Below the pieces are notes generated by a model. The model searched no databases and was not told the DNA's origin. It saw nothing but the letters and a program-made list of their open reading frames with translations. From contig NZ_AP025483.1 of the NCBI RefSeq assembly GCF_024347455.1, positions 992,001-1,056,000 on the forward strand: a stretch of 64,000 bases of DNA. Reading direction: 5' to 3'. The DNA comes from Vibrio echinoideorum (GTDB lineage: Bacteria > Pseudomonadota > Gammaproteobacteria > Enterobacterales > Vibrionaceae). Shown in pieces: positions 38,759-47,921 of the stretch (within the stretch, counting starts at the first letter, position 1; each line of letters begins with the position of its first letter). The translations under genes were made by a program, and so were the position numbers.

Positions 38759-39661
38759 ATGTCCAAAAGAGATTATTATGAAGTGTTAGGTGTCTCTAAG
38801 TCTTCCTCGAAAAAAGAAATCAAGAAAGCTTATAAGAAACTCGCCATGAAATATCATCCGGATAAAAATCCAGATGATGCGCGCGCAGAAGAGAGCTTTA
38901 AAGAAGTTAAAGAAGCATACGAGATTTTAACCAACGTAGAAAAACGTCAAGAGTACGATAGATTTGGTCATGCTGCGTTTGACAACAGCGGTTCTGGTCA
39001 GCGCCAACAACACTCTGGCCAGGGTGGCTTTGAAGATATGTTTGGTGGTGGGTTCAGACAACAAAATCAAGGTTTTAGCGGTGGTGGCTTCGGTGGTTTT
39101 GAAGATATCTTTTCACAAGCAAGAGGCGGTGGTCGCGCGCGTCCTAGAAAAGGGCAAGATCTTGAGTTCAATCTGACCGTTGATTTTGTTGACGCGGTAA
39201 AAGGGACTGACAAAATCGTTGAACTGCCAATGAATGGGCAGCAAAAGAAGATTAACGTTAAGATTCCTGCTGGGATAAAAGACGGAGAAAAAATCCGATT
39301 TTCTGGAAAAGGCGGACTTAGTGCTAACGGTGGACCCGCGGGTGATTTGTTAATCGTCATAAAAACGCGCCCCCACCCAGTATTAAAAAGAGAAGAAAAC
39401 AATCTAATCTGTACTAGCCATATTGATATGGTAACTGCGGCACTCGGTGGCGAAGTTGAAGTCAATGTATTCGACAATAAATTTAAACTTAAAATGCCCG
39501 CAGGCACACAGAGCGGACGCAAATTTAAAATTTCAGGTAGAGGTGTTACCGACCGTAAAGGTGTCACCGGCGATTTATTGGTCAGCATTCACGTAGATAC
39601 ACCGACCCAATTAACGGATCAACAAAAAGAACTTTTAGAGCAGTTCAAAGCAACACTTTAA
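38759..39661 (+). CDS. Class B J-domain protein (DnaJ-like, no zinc finger)
   Basis: A 300-aa Hsp40 co-chaperone. The J domain covers residues 3-70 (YYEVLGVSKSSSKKEIKKAY, HPD in KYHPDKN). A Gly/Phe-rich linker follows (about 75-135), then C-terminal domains I and II with GDLLIVIKTRPHPVLKRE and TAALGGEVEV. The four CxxCxGxG zinc-finger repeats that define DnaJ are absent: ELPMNGQQKKINVKIPAGI runs straight across that point. It therefore resembles class B J proteins. The ATG at 38759 follows AAAAAGAGC; the longer frame upstream lacks homology. It is 135 bp after dnaK2 and presumably its partner. Confidence 0.88.
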   Translation: MSKRDYYEVLGVSKSSSKKEIKKAYKKLAMKYHPDKNPDDARAEESFKEVKEAYEILTNVEKRQEYDRFGHAAFDNSGSGQRQQHSGQGGFEDMFGGGFRQQNQGFSGGGFGGFEDIFSQARGGGRARPRKGQDLEFNLTVDFVDAVKGTDKIVELPMNGQQKKINVKIPAGIKDGEKIRFSGKGGLSANGGPAGDLLIVIKTRPHPVLKREENNLICTSHIDMVTAALGGEVEVNVFDNKFKLKMPAGTQSGRKFKISGRGVTDRKGVTGDLLVSIHVDTPTQLTDQQKELLEQFKATL

Positions 39662-40159
39662 ACGTTTGTCTTTGAAGATACAGGAACTCCCCACTTCAAA
39701 TAACTGGAGTCAACAATACTCGAACGTGTAAATCGTATAAAGGTGCAGCGAAATCAAGGTGTAGCCTGAATCCTAGAGTGTTGGTAACCATCCTATAAAA
39801 TAGGTACATATCGAGTTAGAGTTAGAGTTAAAGTCAGAGCGCTAGGTCGTTAGGTTCGAATAGGTTGGATTTGAGCAAAAATCGAGTTTGTTAAAGTCAA
39901 AAGGCTTAGGAATGAGTCTGCAATGGACTCGCCATTTTGATCCTAGATGAACGTCGTTTAACTCGATGTTCTGAATTGATGGTACGGGTCAGTGTTCCCA
40001 AACTTACTGAAACAAATTCTCCGAAGTATGATTGGGTGTGTGGCAATGGTGCTTATGATATGAGAGCCTGTCCACTATGCCTTTAAACTAGATTACGCAA
40101 CAACGACCTAGGGATTGTGAATGATCAGATCTTAGACGCGATTGATTGTACGCTAGATG
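39662..40159. other. Gene-free remnant region between dnaJ2 and tRNA-Ser copy 2
   Basis: About 500 bp with no intact gene. It includes three tandem GAGTTA 6-mers (39813-39830) and an in-frame fragment (39979-40086) with weak transposase likeness. No terminator is evident directly after dnaJ2. The stretch looks like decayed DNA at an island edge. Confidence 0.5.
39979..40086 (+). pseudogene. Possible IS transposase relic
   Basis: The short frame from ATG 39979 to TAA 40084 reads, in part, KYDWVCGNGAYDMRACPL. IS4/IS5-type DDE transposases often carry a DGAYDTxxCH-like block around a catalytic Asp; here that Asp would be Asn (GNGAYD). Only about 35 codons remain and no terminal inverted repeats were seen. 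It could equally be chance. Confidence 0.25.
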
Positions 40160-40193
40160 CAAAAAAGCCGCTGATTTCTCAGCGGCTTTCTTT
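40160..40193. terminator. Terminator of tRNA-Ser copy 2
   Basis: Same GCCGCTGA / TCAGCGGC hairpin and T6 run as at copy 1, just 3' of the tRNA on the minus strand. Confidence 0.85.
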
Positions 40194-40197
40194 AATG

Positions 40198-40288
40198 TGG
40201 TGGAGGGATAGGGATTTGAACCCTAGAACCGCTATTAACGGTTGCCGGTTTTCAAGACCGGTGCTTTCGACCACTCAGCCATCCCTCC
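40198..40288 (-). tRNA. tRNA-Ser (anticodon UGA), copy 2
   Basis: Identical to copy 1 at 33925-34015 in every base, including the encoded CCA end, the TGA anticodon, the long variable arm, and A as discriminator base. It has its own promoter and terminator, so both copies should be expressed. Confidence 0.95.
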
Positions 40289-40298
40289 AGTGGCGTGA

Positions 40299-40327
40299 AT
40301 AATATAAGGGGGAGAGTGGCTTGTAAA
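40299..40327 (-). promoter_or_regulatory. Promoter of tRNA-Ser copy 2
   Basis: TTTACA (40322-40327) and TATTAT (40299-40304) at 17-bp spacing on the minus strand, as for copy 1, although the spacer sequence differs. Confidence 0.75.
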
Positions 40328-40426
40328 CCCTTAATTTTCATAATTTTGTTTTGTTGCTTGTTTTATAATCATTACGGGTAATAAAAAAGGGAAGCAGTTT
40401 GCTTCCCTTTTTTAATCGATGATCAT

Positions 40427-42229
40427 TTAGTCATTTTTTGTGTAAAAACGCTGCAGCTCAGTTAGGCCTTGCATCAATACTGGTAAGCGAGGGCTTACAT
40501 CTTTTAGGCGCTTATAATTTTCGTCGTACAGTTTGTAGTTGCCAAACTTATCGAGCACTGTTGTTTGCTTGCTGGTAACAAGAGCTAGTTCACGAGAATC
40601 GCCCGCTAGTATCCACTTTCTATTGCGCTCATCAAACAGACTGCGGCCGCTACTGAAATCCGTTGGGTTCGAAGATACACCCAGCAGTTCTTGCATTAGT
40701 GTAACAGATACATCCAAGTGGCTTGAACGATGTGTGTATTCCGAGGCAGATTTACCAGGCCAGCTAATAAACAAAGGAACCTGCAACTGGTAGCGACTGT
40801 AGTTAGAGTTTGCACCCCAGCTGTTGGTCTTGGTTTCGTTAAATTCAGTGCCGTGATTCGAAGTAATGATGACGACGGTATTATCGCTAAGTTTTAAACG
40901 TTCTAACTCAGCATAAATAGTAGCCAGTTGGTTGTCAGCCGCTTGTGCTGATTTTTCGTAATCAGCAGCAAAGCGCTCTTCAGTGCTCAACTCGGTAGCT
41001 GAACTTGAATCGTAATTCGAGAAGTTATCCAGCGTAGTGAGCTCGATAAAATTGAACCAAGGGCCTTTAGTTGTTGGTGACTGCACCCAATCAGACCAAG
41101 CTTGAATAGCACTTTGGTCATCGTAAGTGGCATGCTCTGTCATCATATCACGGCCACGGAAAATGATTTCCGAGTACAGTGGATCGTCGAAGTTATCACC
41201 GCTGAACGCCGCAAACTTATAATTATGATTGTCCAATACATCGAATAAAACGGCGCTTGAGCCTTGTTCTCTGATGCTGCTTGAGTAGCTGCTTGGTAGC
41301 CCATAGAACAAGCCAAAAATACCAAACATATCGTTACTAGAGCTGTAGTGATTGGTAAAGTTGATCGCTTGTTGCGAGAAAGCATAGCTATTAGGCATTG
41401 CTGTCGCGTTTAATGCATCAGAACGCAGGTTATTTACGCTCACCATCAGGATGTTTAGATCATCACTGCGTCGATTGTATTGAATCTTTTCGAGCGGATA
41501 GCTAACTAAGTTTACGTTTTCTTTGTTGGCTTCTAAGCGCTGCAGATACTCTTCACGGTCTAATAGGCCATGTTTTTCCATAAAGCTTTTCGCTGTCATT
41601 GGGTAAGACAGTGGGAAGTTGGCTTTTTGGCTTGTAATTGGATTATAGAAAAACGCATCAGCCCACATATAAGTAAGGTGGCTACTGATGAAACACAAAA
41701 AGAAGACTGCCGTAATTGGTCGGCCGATGTGTTTATGAGACAGTTTACGTTGTTTACGCCAGACCCATTCAGATAGGCCTAACTGTAATAAGAAGATTAG
41801 CGGCATAACAATGAAGAGGTGCTGCAAATCAGAAGTAAATGCAGATTCCTCCCCACTGAATAAAACCTCCCATACGACAGGCGTTAGGTGGAGGTTTATA
41901 TTTTGATACGTTTGGGTATCAATCAATAGGACAGTTAAACCTATGGTCGCAAAGCAAACGGCAACCAAACGTAATAACTTCCTCGACGGAAGAACAAAAG
42001 TGAGTGGGAACAGCACTAATAGATAGAGAGCGAAGACTAAAAAGCCAAAATGACCAACCCATGATGCGGCCAAATAGAATTGACCCAGCAGGGTTTCTGG
42101 CCAAGCCGATTGAGTAATATAACGAGTACCGATCAACATCGCCGCAATGATGTTGAAAAATGCAAACCAATGACCCCAACCAACCAGTCGAGATACACGA
42201 TCGCTATATGAGTTTGCGCTGTCTACCAT
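40427..42229 (-). CDS. yejM: YejM/PbgA/LapC sulfatase-like membrane protein
   Basis: A 600-aa inner-membrane protein with an N-terminal DUF3413 part of five transmembrane helices (residues ~20-195: GWGHWFAFFNIIAAMLIGTR, FLVFALYLLVLFPLTFVLPS) and a C-terminal periplasmic sulfatase/alkaline-phosphatase-fold domain (about 255-590, VVIITSNHGTEFNETKTNSWG). In E. coli YejM (LapC/PbgA) adjusts LPS synthesis by countering LapB-dependent proteolysis of LpxC. It lies 28 bp downstream of yejL, the conserved yejL-yejM operon. Confidence 0.93.
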   Translation of the reverse strand: MVDSANSYSDRVSRLVGWGHWFAFFNIIAAMLIGTRYITQSAWPETLLGQFYLAASWVGHFGFLVFALYLLVLFPLTFVLPSRKLLRLVAVCFATIGLTVLLIDTQTYQNINLHLTPVVWEVLFSGEESAFTSDLQHLFIVMPLIFLLQLGLSEWVWRKQRKLSHKHIGRPITAVFFLCFISSHLTYMWADAFFYNPITSQKANFPLSYPMTAKSFMEKHGLLDREEYLQRLEANKENVNLVSYPLEKIQYNRRSDDLNILMVSVNNLRSDALNATAMPNSYAFSQQAINFTNHYSSSNDMFGIFGLFYGLPSSYSSSIREQGSSAVLFDVLDNHNYKFAAFSGDNFDDPLYSEIIFRGRDMMTEHATYDDQSAIQAWSDWVQSPTTKGPWFNFIELTTLDNFSNYDSSSATELSTEERFAADYEKSAQAADNQLATIYAELERLKLSDNTVVIITSNHGTEFNETKTNSWGANSNYSRYQLQVPLFISWPGKSASEYTHRSSHLDVSVTLMQELLGVSSNPTDFSSGRSLFDERNRKWILAGDSRELALVTSKQTTVLDKFGNYKLYDENYKRLKDVSPRLPVLMQGLTELQRFYTKND

Positions 42230-42257
42230 TTATAATTCTTTTATCCGTCAATCAAAT

Positions 42258-42485
42258 TTAGTGAGACTTTTTATCTTCAAGAGAAGAAATTAAAGCCTCT
42301 GCAAATTTTTCAGCAATTCCTTTGCGTTGTGAAGCAGCAACGTTCTGATTTAAGACATTGGTTGCGATATTTCCAGCGATCATCAGTGAAAGTTCTGGTG
42401 AAGCTTTGTGCTTAGATAGTACTGCACCCACTTCAGCTAGGATTTTTTCAACTTGTGTATCTGTGTATTTAGATATAATCGGCAT
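42258..42485 (-). CDS. yejL: UPF0352 protein YejL
   Basis: A 75-aa small helical protein of the UPF0352 family: [37 protein letters not shown] and [12 protein letters not shown]. Function is unknown. It is the first gene of yejL-yejM and is divergent from yejK with 84 bp between starts, the same arrangement as E. coli. Confidence 0.92.
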   Translation of the reverse strand: MPIISKYTDTQVEKILAEVGAVLSKHKASPELSLMIAGNIATNVLNQNVAASQRKGIAEKFAEALISSLEDKKSH

Positions 42486-42569
42486 AAGGACTCTAATAAT
42501 GATAGTAAAAGCGGCTTATGATAACCTACTATGCATGACAACTGAAACCTGAACGGTAATATTTTCACT

Positions 42570-43574
42570 ATGAGCCTTCACCTTTCCAACGTAATTTTAC
42601 ACCAGTTAAGCAAGAACGATCAGGAAGAACTGATTGTTAACTATCGTGCTGAATCTCTAGCTAACGATGCTTCGTCTGAAAGCCTAGTGGCTGAGCTTCA
42701 CCGAGTATTCAACTCAAAAGCAGGCAAAGGGTTTGGTTCTTTCAAATCCGACAGCGAATTCCAGCAGTCGTTGCATGAATTTCGAGCGGGAGAGCAAAGT
42801 TTTTATGATTTCTCTCAAAAAAGTGCGCTACGTCTAAAAGATGAGCTTTCAAAGTATCCCTTTGCTGATGAAGGCACGTTGGTGCTAGCTGAATACCAAT
42901 CACTGGCAACAGATTACCTTTTCATTGGCTTGTTGCCTTCGAACCAAAGTTTGAAAGTAACAGAAGGTCTAGACATTAGTGCGACTGACTACCTTGATAT
43001 TTCAAAGATGGACATCGTAGCGCGCCTTGACCTTTCAACATACGATACAGACAAAGAGTCGAATCGTTACCTTACTTATATTAAAGGACGTGTTGGCCGT
43101 AAAGTCGCGGATTTCTTCTTAGATTTTCTTCAAGCAGAAGTCGGTCTAGATGCTAAGCAACAGAACCAAGTGTTGATGCAAGCGGTAGAAGATTTTGTTT
43201 CTGATTCTAAGTTAGAGAAAGAAGAAGCGATTAGCTATAAAAAGCAGGTTGCGGATTACTGCAACGAACAGCTAAAAGCAGGTGATGAGGTTCAAGTTCG
43301 TGAACTTTCTGGAGAATTACCAGCAAGCACTGATGGCACTAGCTTCCTTGACTATACTAGTGAGCAAGGCTACGAGTTAGAAGAAAGTTTCCCAGCAGAT
43401 CGTGCAACTATGCGTAAACTAACAAAATTTGTTGGTGCTGGTGGCGGTTTGAATGTTAGTTTTGATAGTCTGCTTCTTGGTGAACGTATCTTTTACGATC
43501 CGGAGACAGACACACTAACTATTAAAGGCACACCACCTAACTTACGTGACCAACTGACTCGTAATAAGTCATAG
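42570..43574 (+). CDS. yejK: Nucleoid-associated protein YejK (NdpA family)
   Basis: A 334-aa NA37 family protein, found on the nucleoid in E. coli, where it can interact with topoisomerases. Length matches E. coli YejK (335 aa). Conserved segments include MSLHLSNVILHQLSKNDQEE, RYLTYIKGRVGRKVADFFLDF and the C-terminal DTLTIKGTPPNLRDQL. It is divergent from yejL-yejM and followed by the Hpt protein gene 98 bp later. Confidence 0.93.
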   Translation: MSLHLSNVILHQLSKNDQEELIVNYRAESLANDASSESLVAELHRVFNSKAGKGFGSFKSDSEFQQSLHEFRAGEQSFYDFSQKSALRLKDELSKYPFADEGTLVLAEYQSLATDYLFIGLLPSNQSLKVTEGLDISATDYLDISKMDIVARLDLSTYDTDKESNRYLTYIKGRVGRKVADFFLDFLQAEVGLDAKQQNQVLMQAVEDFVSDSKLEKEEAISYKKQVADYCNEQLKAGDEVQVRELSGELPASTDGTSFLDYTSEQGYELEESFPADRATMRKLTKFVGAGGGLNVSFDSLLLGERIFYDPETDTLTIKGTPPNLRDQLTRNKS

Positions 43575-43672
43575 TCCTGAGTTAATGGCGAAGAGCGGCA
43601 GCAGGATGTTGTCGCTTGATTTGTGCTTAGCCAACGATAATGGCTTAAAGCCGATACGCACAAGGAATATAG

Positions 43673-45157
43673 ATGGAACAATCAGTAGCAAAGCCCAATC
43701 GCTTTAAAAAACCAGCAACTTTCTTGGTTGTGCTCCTGGCTCTATGGTTACTTCCTTCATTGGCGCTTCTGAATCTAAGCCGTTCCTACACTAATTCTCT
43801 TGCTCAAATTGAAGAACTTGGTATTCGCGTTAATGAATTGAGGCAATCGCTTTATTTTTCTGAGCCACTACGAGTTTCTCGAATCAATGACTTAGCACTT
43901 GATGCTCAACTGGTTTACTCAATCAGATTGCAGATTGAGTCTGATTTTCAACATGCCTTGTTTCGCCCCGATGTGAACCAATTACTTTATGTCGCCGATC
44001 AATTTCTAGAGAAATTTGATGAGTTCATTCCGATAGAAAGCCAGGTTCAAGACATTGTCGATAACATCAAAATATTACGCGCAGACAGTAGCCTTTCTCC
44101 CAAGCTAAAACCGCTGCTAAACGAATTCGGAGTTGTGGTTTTTGAAGCAATGTATTCCGACAGTCAAAGCTCATCAGCCACTTATAGAGCCTTTGATTCT
44201 ATTCTTGATCAATCTTATTCATTAAAAGCTGAAGAGCAAGATGCAATCCAACAACTGTTGGCGGATGCTTCAGCTTTGTTTGGTGATTACGCTCAGCTCA
44301 ATTATTTGGTCGATAAGATTAAGAAAAACTCGGTTAACGAACAAATCATTAAACTCGAAGCTGAATTTCATGACCGTCAATTTAACCTTTTAGTTGTAAT
44401 GCTAGGTTTAAGCTTGGTGGCAATGATAACCTTGGTTGTGTGGGGCGCTAGCGCTAAAAAAGTGGTGCAAGAAGCAGATGAAAGCCCAGGTCGGAACCCT
44501 GAGACCGATTCCAATAAGGAAGATGTCACTCCAGTTTCGGGTACAGAGGGACAGTCACTTAGAGAGTCTAGTAAGAACGCCACTTCTTCGGCCACCAAAC
44601 AATCTGCTCACGATTCTTTCGTACAGGAAAAAACGTCATTCAATCAACACCCCGATATACAATCGCAACAGAGCTCTAATCCAACAAATCAAAGCGCTAA
44701 TTTAACAACTCCAAGCGCTAATTTAGAAACAAATGTCTTAGCAACGAGTGCCACAAGTCAGACAAATTTTGAAGAGTTACCAGTGTCTGAGAAACACATC
44801 ATCAGTGTGACGGATTCAAAGCCTGCTATTGATATCGAAGATATGTTAGAAACGCTCGATGGTGATGCTGATTCTGTGGAGCTATTGCTTGGAGTCTTTG
44901 TACAAGATCATGCCGATGATTACACTAAGTTTAAGTCTTTGTTGGTCAAAGATGAAATCTCAGCCGCTCGTATCGTACATAGCTTAAAAGGTGTTGCTGG
45001 TAGTATTAAAGCATCTAGATTGGCCATTATTGCTGCGAGCATAGAAATGACCATGAAACAGTCTAGAGCCATTAGTGAACACGATTTAGAAGAATTAGAG
45101 TTAGCAATAAAAGCTTCTGTTGATGCTGCTTACGAATATTTAGCTAGTCGACACTAA
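43673..45157 (+). CDS. Membrane-anchored Hpt-domain protein
   Basis: A 494-aa protein with two transmembrane helices (residues ~14-34 and ~233-253) enclosing a mostly helical periplasmic domain. A long Ser/Thr/Asn/Gln-rich cytoplasmic linker (about 265-380) and a C-terminal histidine phosphotransfer domain (about 388-490) follow. The phospho-accepting residue is H436 in VHSLKGVAGSIKA. There is no kinase or receiver domain, so it must receive phosphate from another hybrid kinase or act as a relay brake. It lies between yejK and a coiled-coil lipoprotein gene 76 bp downstream. Its partners are unknown. Confidence 0.85.
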   Translation: MEQSVAKPNRFKKPATFLVVLLALWLLPSLALLNLSRSYTNSLAQIEELGIRVNELRQSLYFSEPLRVSRINDLALDAQLVYSIRLQIESDFQHALFRPDVNQLLYVADQFLEKFDEFIPIESQVQDIVDNIKILRADSSLSPKLKPLLNEFGVVVFEAMYSDSQSSSATYRAFDSILDQSYSLKAEEQDAIQQLLADASALFGDYAQLNYLVDKIKKNSVNEQIIKLEAEFHDRQFNLLVVMLGLSLVAMITLVVWGASAKKVVQEADESPGRNPETDSNKEDVTPVSGTEGQSLRESSKNATSSATKQSAHDSFVQEKTSFNQHPDIQSQQSSNPTNQSANLTTPSANLETNVLATSATSQTNFEELPVSEKHIISVTDSKPAIDIEDMLETLDGDADSVELLLGVFVQDHADDYTKFKSLLVKDEISAARIVHSLKGVAGSIKASRLAIIAASIEMTMKQSRAISEHDLEELELAIKASVDAAYEYLASRH

Positions 45158-45233
45158 CTTTAATGGGAATTTTGACACTACTCTGACGAAGTACTCATAC
45201 AATCCGCGCCCTTAGTTTTTGTCAGGGGTTCAT

Positions 45234-46412
45234 ATGTTACGGGTTTCGAGTCGAAGTTGGATGGTGTTGTTGCTTAGCGTTGTGCTAAGTGGTTGTTCTC
45301 TATTAGAAGTTAAGTTAGATAGTCAGTCTACACCTCTCACTCAACAAGAGCTGAACGCTCGAATTATGACGCGTGAATACGCCAAGATGTTTTTTACGAG
45401 AGTAGAAGACTCGGCGGATTTGATCGCGCAATCTTACCCTGCTGATGATACTTCACATCAATCTTATGTTCTGCTTTGGAAGATCCATGCAGAACAGGGC
45501 TTACAGCAAGCCGCTTACCAAACTTCACCTATGTCAGCGTTAATCGACTCGTGGGTGTTTAGCGCTCAAATGCATCAGTTTTACACGTTAGGTGATGGCG
45601 CTGAACTATTCACGACAGATCATGCTGCAGAAACGGCTCTTTTTCTTGATCAAGAAGCAGAGAAGCTAGCAAAGGGCGTACTGAGCTCCAGTGATTTCAG
45701 CAAGAGCAAAGAATTCGTTACGCAGTTTGCAATGAGCCATCCGTTTAAAGATCTCACGTTCAGAAGTACACCGGCTTACCGCGAATGGTTAACTTATCTA
45801 GGTAAAGATGAATTGCAAGTCGTTCAGAGCTTAGGAACTATGCCGGAAGCGATGAGCGATGCATCGGATCGTTTAAGCTTAATGGCGGATCAAACACCAA
45901 AACTTATGTCGTGGAAAGCGGAGCTCGTGGCCTTAAATAGCTCACTATCGGGTGAAGACTTGTCTATGACGCTGGAAAGCCTTCGTCAAACATCAGCAAG
46001 CATGCAGGACTTTATTGAAAATAACCCAGAGTACATGCAAACGCTGGCTTCTATTATGTCAACAGAAATGCAGCCGCTACTGAATGATCTTAGCGATAAA
46101 ACAGACCAGAAGCTGGATATACTCAGTGAAGAACGTGTGGCATTGGAAAAAATGGTCACTCGAGAGAGAGAAGCTCTAGTACAAATGATTGAAAAAGAAC
46201 GCATCGAGATTGCAGGTATTGTTTCATCAGAAAGAGAATTATTCACTCAAGACCTCGACCGCGTTTCTCAAGAAGTGGTTGTTCTCGCGATAGATAAGCT
46301 GATGGAGTTAATCAAAGGTCTGATTATCTACTTCATCTTGTTTATCTTAGTGGTGTTCTTTGCACCGCTAGGAATTGGGTATTGGTTGGGTAAACGAACC
46401 GCCAATAAATAA
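45234..46412 (+). CDS. Coiled-coil lipoprotein with C-terminal transmembrane segment
   Basis: A 392-aa protein. A type II signal peptide ends LLLSVVLSGC (Cys at about residue 21), with Ser at +2, which normally permits outer-membrane sorting. The mature part is helical. Residues ~290-350 form a Glu/Lys-rich coiled coil (EERVALEKMVTREREALVQM). Then a strong transmembrane helix (LIIYFILFILVVFFAPLGI) and a basic tail (GKRTANK) end the protein. Having lipid anchor and membrane helix at opposite ends is unusual. The ATG at 45234 follows AGGGG. It is probably co-transcribed with the Hpt gene. No family name is certain. Confidence 0.75.
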   Translation: MLRVSSRSWMVLLLSVVLSGCSLLEVKLDSQSTPLTQQELNARIMTREYAKMFFTRVEDSADLIAQSYPADDTSHQSYVLLWKIHAEQGLQQAAYQTSPMSALIDSWVFSAQMHQFYTLGDGAELFTTDHAAETALFLDQEAEKLAKGVLSSSDFSKSKEFVTQFAMSHPFKDLTFRSTPAYREWLTYLGKDELQVVQSLGTMPEAMSDASDRLSLMADQTPKLMSWKAELVALNSSLSGEDLSMTLESLRQTSASMQDFIENNPEYMQTLASIMSTEMQPLLNDLSDKTDQKLDILSEERVALEKMVTREREALVQMIEKERIEIAGIVSSERELFTQDLDRVSQEVVVLAIDKLMELIKGLIIYFILFILVVFFAPLGIGYWLGKRTANK

Positions 46413-46442
46413 AAAAAGAGCGCTCTAGGGCGCTCTTTTTTT
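46411..46442. terminator. Bidirectional terminator, lipoprotein gene / nhaC
   Basis: AAAAAAAGAGCGC / GCGCTCTTTTTTT stem with a 6-nt loop, touching the lipoprotein stop codon and 43 bases past the nhaC stop codon on the other strand. Confidence 0.88.
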
Positions 46443-46484
46443 GCATTTATATCGTTAACTTTTTTGTTTCGTTACACGTTATGT

Positions 46485-47921
46485 TTACGCTTGTTGCTTA
46501 GTAAACTCTGTCGCATCTTCAGTTTGAAGCGCAGGTGCTGTTGGCTCACACTTATCAACGAACCAACCCATATAAGAGGTTACGATGGTCACGATGATAC
46601 AGATAAAGCTCAACCACATGAACGGGGCGTAAGACAGTGTCGCAACACCCAGAATGCTTGCCATGTAGATCCCGTTATCACTCCAAGGCACCATACCTGA
46701 AGTCAACGTTCCACCAAACTCGGCGTTACGAGAAAGGTTCTTACGCTTGTAGCCTAAGCGATCGTAGTTTTTCGCACAGATTTTTGGCGTAAGGATTAAC
46801 GATACGTACATCGCTGAACCGAATACGTTACCCATGAAAGCCGTACCAATTGTGCTAGTTGCTAGTGAGCCTGCGCTGTTTACGCGGCGTTCGAACACTT
46901 TAGCGATAGTCTCGAGTACGCCGACTTTATCCAACAAGCCACCAAAACCTAAACCAAACACGATAACCGCAACCGAACCAAGCATTGAAGACATGCCGCC
47001 ACGGTTAAGAATTGAATCGATGAACTCTACGCCCGATGAAATCGAGAACGGTGCCCAAGCGGTGTTGAATGCAGTTAGGAAATCGATCTCTTGAATCATG
47101 ACTGCCCAGATAATACCTAGCAGAGAACCAAAGCTAATCACAGGGAATGAAGGCATGCGGAAAGCTAATAAGCCAAGCACGATCAGTACCGGAACAAAAG
47201 AGTAAGGCGTGATGTAGAACTGAACTTCCATTGCTTTGATTACAGAGTCTACTTGGCTCATGTCAACGTTGCCCGCGTAGTGGAAACCGAACGCGGTAAA
47301 CATAATGCCAGTAATAACGTAGCTGATTAGCGCAACAGGCAGCATCCCTTTGATGTGCTCAACAACTTCTACACCTGACATCGATGAAGCAAGGATTACA
47401 GAATCAGAAAGAGGGGACATCTTGTCACCGAAGTAACAACCTGACAGTACTGCACCTGCAGTAATCGGTGCTGGAACACCTAGACCTTGGCCGATACCCA
47501 TCATTGCAATACCAGCCGTACCCGCTGCACCCCAAGAAGTACCAGTCGCTAATGCTGTTAAAGAACAGATGATCATCGTCGCTAAAAGGAAGATAGAAGG
47601 ATGGATAGCTTTCAGACCATAGTAAATGATGGTAGGTACGATCCCGCCAGAAATCCATGTACCAACAAGAGCGCCAACGGCTAAAAGTATTAAAACTGCG
47701 CCTAAACCGTTAGATATTCCGTTGAGTGCTGCTTTTTCTAAGTCTTTGTATTGGTGACCAAGACGAACACCCAGAGCGATGATAATGAACCAACCAATGT
47801 ACAAGGCAAGTTGGATTGGAAGATCAAGCTTTGCAGTAAAGGAAAAAGCAAGGGATAGAAATAGTCCTAACGCGATAAATACCTGCAATAGGTTCGGTAG
47901 ACGAGTTTTACTCTGCTTCAT
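46485..47921 (-). CDS. nhaC: NhaC-family Na+/H+ antiporter
   Basis: A 478-aa inner-membrane antiporter of the NhaC family with about eleven helices. Typical motifs are TGTSWGAAGTAGIAMMGIG, SGCYFGDKMSPLSDSVILA and SGMVPWSDNGIYMASILGV. Some Vibrio NhaC-family members (LysW) are thought to carry lysine and are preceded by a lysine riboswitch. I looked for the L-box in the 500-bp leader and found none, so a sodium/proton role is the default. It is divergent from asd. Confidence 0.87.
   Translation of the reverse strand: MKQSKTRLPNLLQVFIALGLFLSLAFSFTAKLDLPIQLALYIGWFIIIALGVRLGHQYKDLEKAALNGISNGLGAVLILLAVGALVGTWISGGIVPTIIYYGLKAIHPSIFLLATMIICSLTALATGTSWGAAGTAGIAMMGIGQGLGVPAPITAGAVLSGCYFGDKMSPLSDSVILASSMSGVEVVEHIKGMLPVALISYVITGIMFTAFGFHYAGNVDMSQVDSVIKAMEVQFYITPYSFVPVLIVLGLLAFRMPSFPVISFGSLLGIIWAVMIQEIDFLTAFNTAWAPFSISSGVEFIDSILNRGGMSSMLGSVAVIVFGLGFGGLLDKVGVLETIAKVFERRVNSAGSLATSTIGTAFMGNVFGSAMYVSLILTPKICAKNYDRLGYKRKNLSRNAEFGGTLTSGMVPWSDNGIYMASILGVATLSYAPFMWLSFICIIVTIVTSYMGWFVDKCEPTAPALQTEDATEFTKQQA

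Larger units (their letters stand above)
40160..40295. repeat. 136-bp direct repeat, right copy (tRNA-Ser unit)
   Basis: Identical in sequence and orientation to 33887-34022, spanning the terminator, whole tRNA gene and leader start. Spacing between the two copies is 6,273 bp. Confidence 0.93.

Noticed and set aside
33887..40295. Classical integrative island with attL/attR
   Set aside because: The repeated tRNA units are complete and no integrase or excisionase gene lies between them, so a standard integrative element is not supported; the bracket is reported as a duplication of unknown origin.
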